NCBI RefSeq assembly: GCF_000247815.1
Contig: NC_021674.1
Span: 13,467,562-13,531,561, forward strand
DNA from: Ficedula albicollis
Lineage: Eukaryota > Chordata > Aves > Passeriformes > Muscicapidae
DNA: 64,000 bases
Direction of reading: 5' to 3'
Made by a program: the position numbers and the translations under genes. Each line of letters begins with the position of its first letter. Position 1 is the first letter of the stretch. Shown here piece by piece: positions 13,377 through 29,200 of this stretch. A model generated the notes under the pieces. That model was not told the DNA's origin and did no database searches. It worked only from the letters and a program-made list of their open reading frames with translations.

Positions 13377-16301
13377 TTACTGCATGGCAACAGAAAAAAA
13401 ATTGGTTCTAGCATTAGAGAGAGTTAATCCACAGGTTCACCTGGCCAACATGCAGCTCCTTGATTTTAGTTACTAATCTTAATATTAATTGAAAAAAAAA
13501 AAAAAAGGAAATTTCTTTGGTGTTGCATCACTCCCCTGTTTGATTTTTTTTAATGAAAATTTTAAATCATAACCCTTTGATTACCTTCTCTTTGATTATG
13601 AATTTAGAGTTTTAAAATAATGACAGAAATGTAATTGCAAGATGTCATTTACAAAGATATAAGATGAGTTGTTTCATACATTTTTGCCTTTTTTTTCTTC
13701 ATTAGGCACAAGATTATGCATTTGTTCTACATTCTGGTATTGTTCCAGAGCTGTATAGTGGAAGCTAGTTCCAATTTCAATTGTTCTAGTTAAAATGAAA
13801 ATGTAGCTCATGCCAAAAGCAGATACCTAATGTTTGTTATGTTGGCATAAAAAAGCAGAAATCTTAGATTCATTTGATACACTTCGGATGATGGTGCCTC
13901 TTGGTGACTTTTTCAAAGTTTTCTGCAAGATCATGAACAGTAGGTGCTTATTTATTAGTAGTGGAAGTGGTATTTTAAGGAATGCAGTGTAAGCTATATC
14001 TTACAGGGCAGATAATGGAGAGAAAAATGGTTCTGCAAGACTGTAGGAAGGCGAATGAAAATATTCCTGGGCACCATCTCAGTAACAGATGCATCAGAAA
14101 AGTGTCTCTCTGGAGAAGTGCAGCTCTGAAACAAGATTTATAACCCCTGTGTGACTTTGAGGATCACTTGTTAAAAGGAAAAAACAAAGTGCAAGGGTTC
14201 AGAGTTTCCCATTTAGCTGCAGCCCTCATTTGAATATGCCAATCAAGAGCCCTACCTGTGTCCCCCTTTTGAATAAAGCTTGCATAGATGCTTCATTGGT
14301 GCAGTACCAACCAAATCAGGGAAACGTTTTAAGATTTGCCTTGTGGTTCCCATTGGAAAGCACAAATGAATTTTTAATTCACACCTGTAGCTTCTGCGCA
14401 AAAAAATATCCTGAGGAAAAGATGTCAGAGTTGATTGCTGGAAAATTTGTTAGAAGTGCATTATGCATCAAAATTATTATATTGGATGACAATTTCTATT
14501 ATTTTACACAAAGTTCATTCAATTTAATTATAATTTACCACTCAAGTGTGCCATTCTCTTCATGGTAATCTTCAAATTATTCTTGTTTTTGCTCTAATAG
14601 CTATTTATGAGTCATAGAAAGTACATCTAATTAATACCTCTGCACATTGCTACAATTAAACATTAATCAGATTTGATTTTTAGAGTAATGTGCTAACAGT
14701 CTTCCAATCTTCTACGTTACGACCTGATAAAAATTTCATTACCCTAGTTATAAAGTTCTCGATGGGGAAGGGATTTCCATTTAGTGCATGTAATACTTAG
14801 TGGTGTCTTCCATGCGAATTTTACACTCTTTTAAACATGCTCTACATAAATTTTAGTAGTGACACAAGTAAACTGATGTTCTAGAGATAAGTTTTTAAAA
14901 AAGAAATTAAGTCATGAGCTTGTCAGGAGGATCTAACTGAATGGGATTACAGAATTTATTCAATGTATTTCCTCCTTCCCCTGCAGTTTAGAAGAAAAAG
15001 CCAGAAGATGTAAGCATGAAACAACGCATGAACTTTCAAAAAGCCACCTTAACAGGGTTCATATAAGCATGCTTGGTTTAGTCTTTTTATTTTATTCTCT
15101 TTTTTTGCTCTCCAATTGTGGTTGGGGAAAAAACCAAACACCATTGTTTCCAAGTATGTCAGAATAGACAGATGACTGTCCTGTTGATCAGTGATTGCTG
15201 TCAAATCACTCACTATGGCTCCTCCACTCCTGGTCACTGCCACACAATGCCCTGTGCCCCCTGCCCCAGCTCCTGGACTCAGCTGCTGCAAAGTCTGGGG
15301 ATATATGACAAGGAGTGGACAGGTGGGGAATTAACTTTATCACATCCCTGAAACTTATCTCTCACTCTATTAATTTGCTTCCAATGGTGAAAAATCCTTT
15401 TTGAACCCTCAGAAGTTCAGAGCAACAATATGGAATGAGCTCTGTGTCATAGGTTAGCTTTCCCAGATCATCTGCAGCTTAGAGGTATTTCTTACACTTT
15501 TTTTCTTCAGAGAGCTAAACCCCTTCTCTTCATTCAATACAAAATCTAAAAGATAATTTGATCTAGGCAAGGGCACAGCAAAGACAGTAGATAACCTGTT
15601 AATGCAGCTTTGGGTTGGAACTGGAGAGATTCCAACTTTCATCCTGGTCCTTAACAGGTTTAATTAACACTGTTTCTTACTCAGGCTTGTAGCACTACCA
15701 GACCAGATTTGTTTAATGCTCTATAATTTCTATCCAATGCAATGAGTTTATAAAGGCAGCATCCAATTTTGAATTTCTTCTGTTTAGAAGTAGTTGTGAC
15801 TTTGTGCATGTTTTCTTGGATATTTTCCAGGGACTTTAGACTATTCAAACAGTTATATCAAAATGATGGGATCAATACTTCTGGAGGGATGGGGGGGCAG
15901 GGGGTGGCTAATTTTGAAGCTGTCCTTTCCCTAAACTGAAAATGTTTCTGGCTCAGAACAAACAGGAATATAACTGGCAGCCTGTTCAAAGGATGGGTCC
16001 TGTTTTTTCTGTTGTACTTGTGCAAAAAAGTTGAAGTTTCTTGGTTCCTCATGGGTGATCTGAAGAAGGAATTGCTGGGGCCAACTCTGACTATGATGCG
16101 AAGGGAGGTTTTGGGGCTCTTGCAGTAGGAGCTCAAGCTGGGCCTCTGCTCCATCAAGGGTTTGTGAAAGTTGGAGAGGTTTAAGCGTTTGTGCTTGAGG
16201 TGGTGGATCCCAAAAGCTGCCTTTGAGAGCTCTGTTCTGTGAGCTGAGCACAGGGAGTAGTGGCTTTTCTCCACCCTTTTTGGGGAGCAGCGCTGTGTGT
16301 T
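13377..16301. other. Non-coding sequence, no gene recognised
   Basis: It contains a 15-base A run at 13492-13506 and short open frames only. Two overlapping minus-strand frames lie at 15858-16274 (138 and 106 codons). The shorter is rich in Q and P (for example LELLLQEPQNLPSHH) but matches no family I know, and overlapping frames in the same interval are more likely chance. Confidence 0.5.
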
Positions 16302-16408
16302 TTCAGCAGTGAAATGTGCCGGGGACTCCAGTGTCCCACGTTCAGGAAGGCATGTTCAGCAGCATGAAATGTGCCAGGGACTCCAGTGTCCCACGTTCAG
16401 GAAGGCAT
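16302..16408. repeat. Two-copy tandem duplication, 53/54-bp unit
   Basis: The copies 16302-16354 and 16355-16408 both read TTCAGCAG, then TGAAATGTGCC, GGGACTCCAGTGTCCCACG and TTCAGGAAGGCATG. They differ by a one-base indel (CAGTG/CAGCATG region) and one substitution. The unit contains the small inverted repeat GGGACTCCAGTGTCCC. Confidence 0.88.
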
Positions 16409-16829
16409 GGCTCGCCCCCATAAAACGTATTATTTCCTTCAAGTTGATGGGAAGGATGCTAAATGTGAGTTATGCTATTTTCTAGAACACATAATGTAGT
16501 GTAAGAGAAGAAGATCCTTTTATTGTACTGTCCTGTCATAATTGAAGGTTATGCTCATTGTCATTAGGTTCCCCCCCCTTAAACTGCACATATGGAGGTC
16601 TCATCTTTTTAAGATGTAGCTACCAATGGTTCCCATCTGCTACATCTCTCTAGAAATATTCATGGTTATTTGATTATTTATGTCAAGATTCAATTCCTCT
16701 CTGATTTAATTCTTTAGGTATTACATTACTCATGACTGTATCTATGCTGTGGTTGTCATCAAATCTCTACTGAGACCTTTTCCAAAAGGCTTGGTTTTGG
16801 TTGGATGTTTTTAAAAAAAAAAAAAAGTA
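16409..16829. other. Non-coding sequence leading to a simple repeat
   Basis: Unique AT-rich DNA ends in an A run of about 14 bases at 16813-16826, directly before the TTTTA array. No gene is recognised. Confidence 0.6.
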
Positions 16830-17262
<433 letters not shown>

Positions 17263-20200
17263 CCAAGACTTTAAAGAAGACTAAATACTTAGTATTTTGG
17301 TGAGATCATCAAGAAATTCTGCTGGAAAGATCAATCATAATGTTTAAGGATGCTTTTAGGAGGAAGAAAATAATTTCATCTTTTGAAGATTATTTAGAAT
17401 AAGGGAGTAAGATGTCACTCAGAAATTAAAAATAATTTTTTAAAAAGTCAAACCAGTCATTTGTCCTATACCTCCAAAGACAGAGCTCTGAATTAACTTC
17501 CCTTCAGATCCCTCCCCCAGAACTACTTTTTCTAGTCTTGACATCTGCTGGTTATTTCAAATAGCCGTGGGCACAGGGTGAGGCTTTCTAGAAGTAAAAA
17601 TTTAATGTTACACTTGGCTCTTGTTAATATTAGCTGATAGGGAACAGACTCAGGCACTGTTCAGAGGCTCCCTGCCACATTGATGATAGGAAAAAGGAGC
17701 ATGGAATAAGTGTGGAGTACATGCCCTGGCATGGAGACTTCAGCACTCTGGTCTTGAATTCTCTAGCATGTTTTCATCTGATTCAGCATCTGATATTTAC
17801 CCCAAACCAAAGCATGAACTGGCAGCTTAAATTTTTAAAGGGTATTTCTTTCTGGCAGTTTCTAAATTGAAAACAATGACACAATTTTCTTTCTCAATAT
17901 ATAGTTTATTGCCCCAATCAGCATTAACAGCCTAAAGTGATGTTGTTTTTAATTCAGCCAAGCTGCTGCTGCAAAAAAAGTTGTATGTCAAACAGCCTTG
18001 CAAAAACAACAACAACCTCAAATTTGACAAGGTCAAATTCTCTTGTGTGTGTGACCTACCTGGAGGATTCAAGGACCCTTTTTGCCCCCAGTTCTTAAAA
18101 AAATAAATAGCTTTACTTGGCAAATTTTCTCAGAATTTTGAATTGTTCTGTGCAAATTTTAGCGGCATTTAATGGTCAAATATTCCAAGCTTGCATTTTG
18201 GATTTACTGGAAATGCTGATCATCTTTAGACATACTTTTTAAAAGGCACTTTTAATGAGAATAAAACTTAATAGGACATTAAACTAAAATACTATTACTG
18301 ATAGGGGGAAAAAATTACATTGCTATGGATGGATTTTTGTCCATTACTGCTGTTGCATAATTTCAGAGCAATGCTGGGTTATAAACAGGAAACTTTTACA
18401 CTCGTACATACAGTTCTTCTCAATAATCAGCCCTAAGCTATGGTTTGTTGTTGCAATGCAAGTGATGAGCTTTGCTTTGCTGGTTTTCAGCAGTCACTGG
18501 GGCAATGTACAAATCAAAGGATGTATTGGGACTTTTTAGGGGGGTTGTTTACGTTTTTTTGGGGTTGTTGTTTTTCTGATTTATCTCATCCTCCCATATT
18601 TGGGCTTGCACTAGTGTAGCTCCCATTTGTACCTGTGCAGGTGTGGTTTATCTGGAGGGCCTTGCATTGTTACATGGACTTTGAGTATCTTTCTAGGCTG
18701 TTGCTCTCATATGTAAGGACCTTATGCTCAAGAGGACTATTTTGTCCATAAGACATTAATGAAAAGTATGACAGGTTATTGTTTTGCTTGATTTGTAGCT
18801 TGATTTACAACATAGACCCCAAACAGAAATGCTGACCTCTCCAGATAAAGTCAGTAATGTAACAGTTTTATTATTCATTTAAATGTCCCTAGGGCAGTAA
18901 CCTTTTTTTTATTACCTTAAATTAATTTTTGGAATTAAGCCCATGTTTTTGTGTTTGTCTCTTAGTTCTGAGCCTTGGGCAATATGTAAGGCTGGGAAGA
19001 TGATCAGCACAATGCATCTTGATAACCATGATAGGTTTCCCTTGGCCAAGATAAAATATGGCTGTTCTACCTGGATAGTAAATGAAAAAGACAAAACAGT
19101 GTAAAGTTTGCTTATACTTCTAGCAGTAAGATTTCTTTTTTCCCTGTATTTTCTAGTTTGAGGGGGTTGATGCTTTTTCCAGAAATGGCCTTTTATTATC
19201 ATGGTAGTCTGAAAAGTCCATTATGGCTGATGGAGGTTTTGGATTTTCTGGGAAAGGAGGTTGATTTCTGAAGAAAACATGTGTCTGTAATCATCATGTC
19301 CACTGGTCAATCCTATTTTTTCTCCAAGAACATTTGAATCCTGTTTTAGAAAAATTTGGTAGAAGCCTAAGGTATCAAAGGTACTAAATTCTTGCCTTTG
19401 TTTCTGGTTCTCTGTTTTTGTTTGAGTTTTGTTTGTTTGGGGTTTTCTCTTTCTTTTTTTTTTTTTCTTTTGGTGAAAATCAGCAGTTCAGTAATAGAGG
19501 GAGACCTGTTAATCTCCCACTGGGAGAAGGTAAGGAAAACTCAGATACAATCTGCTTTTTATGGCAGTAGCTGAATGATCAATCAGCAGCAGAACATTCT
19601 GGCCAGTTTGTGTGCAATCCAACCTGGGGAAGACATTTACTGTCTTTTATTGCCAGGGAAAACTGAATATAGTTGGAGAAACAAGAAAAAAGAATATAAT
19701 TTGAGAAATACGAAAAGTAAATCTTTTGAGAGGCTGTGGGGGTCTTGAGAGGGGACTGTTGGCATGGAAGGGACAGAGAAGCACCAGAGTCAAGTCACTA
19801 GCAAAACAGCTAATTCTGAGTTAATTCTGCTTACAGAACAGACTTTTGAAGACACCATGAAATGGAAATAGAAAGCTAAGAGCAGCTCTCCTTGTTTTTG
19901 TCTTTCTAATGTCGCAAAATCTTCATTTTTTGGTTACCAAATACTCTTCTGATAAAGCAGCACACTAATTAGAGCAGAAATCCCACAGCACTTTTCACAT
20001 TTAAGTACTATTTTATGTTGATTTTTTGGAGCTTAGCAACAATTGTATGCCAGTTCATTACCCTAATTCAGCTACATAAACTAGTTCTAACCCAGCAGTT
20101 ATGCTGCATTTTCCTAGTTTCCTCTGGGGAGCACACCTAGCCTGGCTTGTACCAGGCTACCAGTTAATTTTGAAAATTGGTTTAATTGGCTCACAAATGG

Positions 20201-23200
20201 AACAAGTGAGCTATAGCTGTAATGTGTGCTAACCAAAATAAATAAACCAAACCAACCAAAAAAAAAAAAACAAAAAAACCCTTGGTGAAATTTAAAAGCA
20301 TATTGCCAAAGTTTGTGGTATTAAAATTAGTACTAAGAGTTGTCATTCAAAGGAACGGTTAATAAAAGTTTATTTTACCAGAAGGAAGGAATGGCATCAG
20401 TCTCAAATGTCACAGAGGTGATTAAAAGCTTCTGGGACTTCTTGTGAATTTTCAAGCTAACAGAGAGACCTGGGATGCATGAAGCTGAAAAGAAAGTATT
20501 TCCAAACAGGTTAAAATAGCTTTTAAAATGCAGTGAGTTTTATAGCTTGTCCTCAATTCTTAAGTACTTTGAATGACATCCACCTATGATTGTAATAGGT
20601 TGAGTGACGGTAAAAGTACACAGTACTACGAGTAGTGCTCAGATGCAGAATTTACAGTTGTTGGGTCAAAACTATGTAAGCTGTAGAAATATTAATATAT
20701 TGGATGGCTATATTGTACAGCAGGGGGAAAATTAATGAGGCAGATTCAGTATGATTTCAGGCATCTGACAAAGCTGGTTTTATAACTGCAGATAGTGCAT
20801 AAGTTATGCATGAACTTCTTCCAGCTAAAAATAATAGTTCACATAGTTACCCAGTGTGGGGGGCCAGGGGAAAATATCACCATGATATACATTAGGAGAC
20901 ACTGAAGTATTAGCAGAGAAGCTTCTAGAGTGTATGCTTTATTGATGCCTGTTTTCTTTGCTAAACCAAAATATTTATAGCAATATGTAATGAACAGATT
21001 ATAATTCATAAAATATGCAGTCATAAAAATGAGGAATAGTGGGATTATTAGCGGCTTTCAGCAGTAGAGAGGCTGTCTCTTAATGGTTTCCTCTTTCTCT
21101 AACCATTAGCACTGCAGCTGTGAATTATACTATTGCATTTCATTGGATTCACTAGAAGAATCTGTCCAGGCAAAAAATAATAATTAAAAATCCCAAACAA
21201 ACCAGGAACTGACAACAAGAGGGCTTCTTTTTAAACTGCCCTAGTAATTATGATTTCAATTCTGACAGTGACATCCAGAATTTAGTCTGTAATTTTGACT
21301 GTACCACATAACAGTTATGGTCATATATTAAAGAGAAACTGATTCTTGCATAAACTGATCTTGTAATCGTTCATTTTGCTGAAGTCAGCTTATGCTGTGA
21401 GTGGATTATTTGCATTAGTAAACGTTTTGAGTTAATTCTTGATGAAATGGGTGCACCTGGTCAAACAGAAGTGCATGGTGCATCACTCTCACTGTTATTT
21501 TATTTTTGTCTCCATCACTGAGTTTGAAATCTGTTTCTGTTAGGATCTGTAGAAATCCACACCAAGGCCAAAAATAAAATATATGAGCAAACATAACCCA
21601 GCATATAGAAACTGCAAACTAAAACTGCTTTAATGTAGAACATTAAATTCTAATTCTAATTTAAATTCTAATTACATGTAGAACATGTAATTCTAATTAA
21701 TTCATCATTAATTCTAATTAAAATTTGTTGTAAAAAGACCAAGGCTGCAAACATGCCTTATGAAAAGGTAATAAAGGTACAAGGTGAAAATCAACATAGA
21801 GATAAGGCATGTATTTTCCACACTGAAGAGATTTATTTATGATCATGACAGCTCCAGTCACTCTTCCTAAATAACTTCATTACTTCAATAGTTATAATTT
21901 GAACTACATGAATTAAAGCAATAGCTTATACTTGCAATTAATGAGAAAAACTGAGCATATTAACAAAAATGAGAGAGCATTGTGTAAGTAAGCTAATAGA
22001 AGTGCATAGCTTTTTAAGTCTATGGATAAATGAGATACCAGTTATTGCAGACTGCTGCAGGGTCAACCCAGGTTAGCTGACTTTTGTGGGCATTTCAGCA
22101 GAAATGTTTTCTGAATAAACAGTTGAAGGTTGTGTTAAATATTTTGGAAAGCTACATGCTCAGTGAACAATTTAGAGGGTTTTTTTTATTAGAAAAATGA
22201 AGGAGACTCATGCTTGGTTTTCTTATGGAGTATAGTGGAAAGGCTGCTGGGAGAGAGTAGAAGCCAAAGAAAGACACAAATTTTTGGGAAGACAGAAGTG
22301 GGAAGTGATCTAGCCAGAGCTGGAGGACCTCTATAGCTGTATGTCTTACTGGTTAAGTGATTAATTAATACAATTGGTTTTTGTCCATCTCTATTTGGGT
22401 TACACCTTATTTTCAGTGAAGATGAAGTATTTTAATTATGGATATGAGAACTTTGTGTTCCTGGTGATTTAAAGCTGGATTGAAAGACAGATGTTCTTCA
22501 GACTTACCTGAATGAGGCACTAGGAATCTTAAAGCTGACATTTTAAGGTCTGGAACTTGTGTATATGATATTATATGTATTTTCACACTAGATGTATTTT
22601 TTTACTGTGCCTAAAGTTGAAATGAAAGCATAAATGGCCAACAAACTGATTTAAAATAGCTTGGTTTGGCACACAACTCGACATGGCTCTCTTTCCTTTG
22701 CTAAAATGCAAATGATCTTTCAAATGTGATGTTTCTAATGCTTTTTGGTGAGCCAAGCAGAAAGATGGGAACTGAAATGCAAGTTCTAGAATTTTCTCCA
22801 TTAGGTTTCTGTTCTGGCTTGATGAAGTCAATTTTATTTCTTGGGAATTCCCAGGTTCTGTCAACACCTGCATTTTTGCTTGCTCTGAGGGTACTGTGTC
22901 TGTTCAGTGCTGGGGAGGGAGCACATATTTATCCTGTTGTACAGTAAATGGACTCAGGCAGTCACCCAGCACAGAACAGACAGGCTCAAGCTTTCCTCAC
23001 ATCTCATCCAGACCAATAATCCAAATTGTCCCATATTCCCTGCGCACATTCTCATTGTCAAATGAATGTCATTTCAGGCTGCTTTCAGAATTTTTACTGC
23101 TTTATCAAATTACTCAACTTCTATGTTGATCAGGATCTGAAAGTGTCTTCACTGAACATGGATATTTCTTCTCCTGCTTTCTCTGCACCCACTAATTCAT

Positions 23201-26200
23201 GCTTTAGTTCTTACTTCTCTGACAGCTTTAAAACCTGAGCTATTTTTATAATCTTGAAAGCTAAATGTTTTATTTCAGTTCTAAATTTGTATGGATTAGC
23301 GTTTGAAATGGAGATTTACGATGGTGGTGCTGAGAGAATTCTAGCCATTAACATGCAAACAGACAACCCTTGGGCACTGATAGTATGTCCATTCTATCAG
23401 TGTCACTCTGCCAGCTGTGTGGCTTTTGGGGCTGGGGAGCTGGGAGGCTGTGCCTGTAAGCTAAGAAGGGGTTAGGTAGGTGCAGAACAGCTGTGCTAGC
23501 AGCATGTCTCTTCATTTATTGATGAGAGAGCTCAGGAGGAAATGGTGTGGCTGAAGGTGGTGTCGGATTGCAGGAGGTAGAGTGTTGTGTGATGGATGCG
23601 GTGGTGAGACCCAACAGCATCTGAGTCCCTCTGCCTCTGTGAGGTCACCCACTCTGGCTAATTTAGTGGGAAATCCCTGACTCCCAGACACGTGTCCTCA
23701 CCCAAATTTTAGTGGTAGAGGCAGTTTTGATTTAGACTGCAGATTTGTGCTCCTCATTGAGTGCAAACCAGTGGGAATTTGGCTGGAGTGGAGCTGTCCT
23801 CAATCTTAGTGTTAATGTATGGACTACACCTGATTTAACAGGAATTGCAGCTCAGGAAAGGCAGGTCTGTAGAGGGGAATGGATGGTGCAGGGGACCTGA
23901 ACCTACACTGCACATGTTTCAGCAGATTTTTCTCCAGGCTGCTGTTAGCCTGCTTTAGGGAACTACTCAATGTCCACTGGTGACAAGAGCACTCCTGAAG
24001 CTCAGCATGGCTTTGTCCCAAAGACACCCAGTTCAGGAATGCTTAGACATCATGCTTGGACTCCCATCTTGGCCAGAGTGGGAGCACAAGGAAGATTTGC
24101 TTTAGTAGGAGCCCTGGTGTGGGGTGAGCAGCTGTACCCAGGCCCTCCAGAGGCTCCGTGGGCACTTAACTGTCAGCCACCTGGACAGGCTGGACACCTA
24201 CCTGCCTTTCAGAAATGGTGCCCTGTAGTTTTCTAGGGCAGAAACTGACTTTGATTAACCCAAACAAGAGAGGATCAAGTCGTTTCCTGGTTCTGGAAAA
24301 TGGGTGGAGGAAGAAATGTTCCTTCATTAGCACAACTGTACTGATTCCACCAAAGAATCAGCTCTATTCCTTTGACTAACACCTCTTTAACTAAAGCAAG
24401 GGTGGATCTCCAAAATACTTGTATCAGCATAAGGCTGTTGCATAATTATTTTTTTTTCTTTTTGACCAGTGACAACTTAGTTTCTGGCATATTTTGTGTT
24501 AAGAATTTTGACAGGTGGTCAAAATGAGGCTATAGTTAACATATGTCTTGCTATATTCTGCAGGTACTGTGCTAATGTGTGTGTGTCTAACTCCTACAAC
24601 GATCAAGTGACATTAATGCTTCACAAGTTTCAGATACTAGATTAAATTGAAACTCTTGTTTAGGCAAAAATTATTCCTACAGGCACCAAAATAGCAGGGG
24701 TATGTGAAATAAATTGCAGAATTCTCTAGAAGTTATATTTGTACACTTTGGGGCACCACAGACAGAATGCGTAAGGAGTCTAATAAGCCTTTTTCTGAGC
24801 ATGGCATCATTGCTGATGGCAAATGTGCAAGAATGTTCTAAAAATGAAAACTACCTGTAACAAATGAGTAAGAATGGCTACAGTAATTGAAATGTACTAA
24901 CGAAACTCTGTAGTTTGTTCCTATTATGAGCAGTCAAAAATCATGCATAATTCAGGAGTGCAATTGCTAACAGTAGGCTCACATAAGATCATTTAAATTT
25001 GTTTCTCTGGCCATGAAAAGATGACCTTTGAAGGGATCCCTTATGAGGTTCTGCTTGGTCCTGTCAGCATCTGGGGAAAAGAGTGTTCTATTTTCCCTCT
25101 TGCATCAGTGAATATTTATATGATGCAAAATAAGAATAACTTTAATTATGTATGGGGAAGGAAATATATGCAGTCCTGAGCAAGATACTTCATTGTAAAA
25201 TCTACCTGAAACTCTAATAGGTAGTATGCTTATGCACTAATTCAAGAATGAAGTTTTGTTTTCTTCTGTGGATATATGTAGACATATAGATTTATATTAA
25301 TCTGTTTGTAATTATTTTTATTTTTTTTTATATTTATTTTTTATTGTTTTGATTTTAAGATTCTCATTAATTTTAATACTCATGATTATGTTGCTATTCC
25401 TTTTGTTGTAGTGTCAAGAGAGAAGCCTACATCAGTTTGCAGTCTAAACAGCTAAGGGACAATAAATGTAGGAGAAAAGGAAGGATCACTATTTTTAATT
25501 TCACATGGATAATCAGATCTTGCTTGGTATTGCACAAAACCTACATAGCAAAGCACAGAAATAAAATTTCTTTGCCTCTCTAGAGTCAAGTCCTGTCCAA
25601 TGCCTTCAAAAAGAATATAATTAGAGAAGTTATGCCCCACCTGAGTTTATGTTCACAATTGTTTCACCCATGGTGTCCTCCAAAGGATAGAAATTATTCC
25701 TTCCGTCTTCTTCTTCTTTTGGAATATTTATCAGAAAATGCTGAGTTTCCCAACACAGAGAGATACTTCAGTCTATGGAATTTCAGAGACTCTTATTTTT
25801 GTTCTCATGTTACATTATAACAAAAATTTTTGACAGATTTTCTTGATATGAATGAAGTGCTAAGTGCCAATTACTGACAGGTTTTAGTTGCATGTAGAAA
25901 TTAGCAGCTGGGAAGTTAAGCGAATTGTAGGATTAGGGCCAGCGTGTATTAAAACATTCAGTAAAGAAAAAAATTGTGAAGAAAACTGAAAATTTACTTG
26001 AAAGAGTGTCATTTGATCTGAATTTCTTAGGAGAGGTACAGTAGCAAAAACCACTTTGAAATTAAAAGACAAGCTTGTACTAATTGACAAATCTTGCAGA
26101 TTTGTTTTGGAGATGGAAAATAATAATCAGGTTGGGAATTTTTTTTAATGCTCAAGTTCGGTAGAAATCTTTCACGTTGTTACTCAGTATGTCAGTGTGC

Positions 26201-29200
26201 TGTGGGTGTTAAAGGATGGGGGCTGTGCAGACATATGCAGCAGATGTACAGCATGTGGGGAAAAGCTGAATCCACAGTGAGTCAACAAACACAACCTACT
26301 TTAGCTACAGACAAAATGCATCCAAGATGTGCAGTGGAAGGGAGCTGTGCTGAGCAAATTACTGTCATCATTTAATGATGTAGTTCATAAAAGCTTCAAA
26401 ATGTTGGAATGATGCGTCCTTTTGTGGTCATCCTTCTGCTTCACTGCAACAGAGGAGTTGGTTTATTTTTAGAAGGAAATATGTCCAAAAAGTCAGGAAA
26501 TGTAGTGGAGTGAGTGCTGTGTGATCTGTGGTACTGCTCCCAGGAATCAGGGAGGCGGAGACAAAGTCTGGAGGAGGTCAGGCTCTTGGGAAGGACTGAA
26601 GCAGGCTATTTGGACAACAGCACAGAAAAAAACCCCATAATTCAACAAAACTAAGGTTGTGATGAGTGTCCCTCATCCATTTCCATCTGTGACCTCCTGA
26701 GCAGGGAACACACAGAGAAATTCTTGGGACACCCAGGGCATTTACCTCCTGCTTGGCCTCTCTACAGCTTGGCTGGCATGCTTTGATTAAAGCAGAGACA
26801 GACTGGGAAATGTTTGCATTCCTTCTTGAGGAACAGGGAGGATTTAGGCAAAAGACACACGTGCTAATTGCAGCTCTATAATGGATCTGTTTTTCTGCTG
26901 GATACTGAAATCCAAAGTCAAAACACTCCCATAAAAATGTAATAAAAAGAGATGTTTTATTGTATTTTTATGGCCTCAGTCTGCCATCAGTAACTTTTTT
27001 TTTTTTTGCTATTCCATGTAATTTGCTTGATTAGTGAATTGTATCGCTGCCTTTCTGGGGAGATGTTTAGTCTGTTTTTGTGGTTTTTTGGGAACTCTAA
27101 ACAGATATGTGTAGAAACACAGCTCACATCCTGTGAGGCAAGAAAAATACATAGGACCATTTTTCTCATATTTTTTCTTGAAACACAGCAAAGTATTGGA
27201 AAGTAAAGTCATCTGACACTGCTTGCAAACTGAGATATTGTTTGACACTAGTTCAGAGCAGGCCAGAAATCGTGTCCTCATTACTGGGCAGTGCACTCTG
27301 AATATATCTGCAGATTCCTGTGCAATTTGAGTACTTTTAAGATAGTGAACTAAAAATGAAATTATATGTCAACGAAAGCATTTTAATAGTTACACTGAAA
27401 GTGTCATATTCAATATTTTTGGTAATGTTTCATATTTTATGAACTTGGGCACTTTAGTTGCTTACAGGGGAGTAATTTCAGACTTTCCATGCAAAAAAAT
27501 TCTCTTCTATAACTAGTAGTTGTAAAAATATAGTTATAGTTTAATAAGTAATGTGCTATTGTGTGGAATGGAAGCGCTGAATGTGGTGTTCTTTTTGCCA
27601 TAAAGCTACAAAGAACTTTTAGGGTGCAAGGTATTTTGCCAGGCTAGAAAGAAATTCCATGAATGCTTGGGTCAGGCTTGCATTTTGTATGTTATTGTTG
27701 ACACACAAATATTTCTATGTATTATGAAGTGCATCAGTATCTTAGGTAGTTACTGATTAACATTAGACAGCTACAAACCTTCTGTGAACTGAACACCTGG
27801 GAGTTTTCCTTCTGCTACTAGGTTTGTTTTTGTGGTTTTCTACCTTCAAGTGCAGATACAATGAGGTGCAAGGGTTTTTGCACTGGATTTTGCACAGGGT
27901 GCAGATAGTGAATTTCCATTTACGTGCTAAGCTGCTCAGTTTCTGATGCCTATAAAGATCATTGCAAGAGATTACAAATTACCTGAAGAATTGTTAATTA
28001 AAAAGCACTGTCCAAATATCAGCTGGTTAACTTCCAGGTCGTGTGAAAATGGCAGAGCAGAGAATCTGTGGAAAAATCAAGTCTTTTAGTAAATCAGATT
28101 CCATTATATTCTTCAGCCTTTTAGTCCATTGCTTACTGAAATAAAAAGGCATTGACAAAACACATAATTTCCGAATATTTTAAGAACCTGGTCCAAAATT
28201 TAGTTTAACCCAAGATTTCTCCCTATCCTGTAATTTAGAAATTTCAGTAGTATTTTGTTTTTCTGTCTCCAGAGACTATCCTGAGAATCAAACTGTTCCA
28301 TTGATTAGGTTTCTCTGGCACAAAGGTGTGGTGTGAGAGAGTTTTCAGGTAGCAGTTCCTTTTTTGATCCTATGCATGAGGGTCTGGACGATATTGGAAA
28401 TCTTAATTCATTTGTTGTAACAAAGTTTGAAAACAAAAGACATGCTTAGGAAATTTGAGTTCCTTTAAACTGTTTCTGCTTCCAATTATGTCTGTCAAGG
28501 CTAGTAAATGTCCAAGATTAAACATGAGTAACGCTGGCATGCTTCCAAATGGAAAATATTGAATTTGCTTCTTGGCCTTCAGGAATCTGGCAAATAACAA
28601 GTGTGAGAAAAGCAATCACAAATTCCACACTCTTCTTCTAATTTTTGTCCTTCCAGACAACATAGTTTCTGGAAACTATGTAAAGGTCTTATGGTAAAGT
28701 CAGAACTAAATTTTTCATTCACAAGGAATAAAATGAGCTATGTTTAAGACACCATGTGCTAGTGCCTAACATGCTCTGAGAGAAGAGCACATGCACCCTT
28801 CAGAATCTACTGCAGAAAAATGACAGCAAGAAAGTTTGGGATTCTGCAGTCCTAACATGCAGGATGCCTTCATGCCAATAGGAAACAACAACAATTTAGG
28901 ATGACAAGTCCTTCTGGCCCACCATAATGCAGGCACACTATAATTGTATAATGCATGTCAGCTCTGAATCTTCTTCTTTGGTTCACTGATATGTTATGCA
29001 AGAAAGCTGTGGAGAAATATCAGAAGTATTGTAAAAATATATTGCACAAGAAAAAGGAATAAAAAATGGTTAAGACAGCACATATGGGAAAAGATATATA
29101 AAGTAGTAGAAAATCTCTTGAGGCTCTATGTATTTAGTAAGTGCATAATCACAATATTAAAGAGTATGATTTAAGGATTAGGATACTAAGTCTTAAAAGA

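Noticed and set aside
15858..16274. Two overlapping minus-strand frames of 138 and 106 codons
   Set aside because: Both are open in the same interval with different peptides, so at least one is chance. Neither shows a domain.
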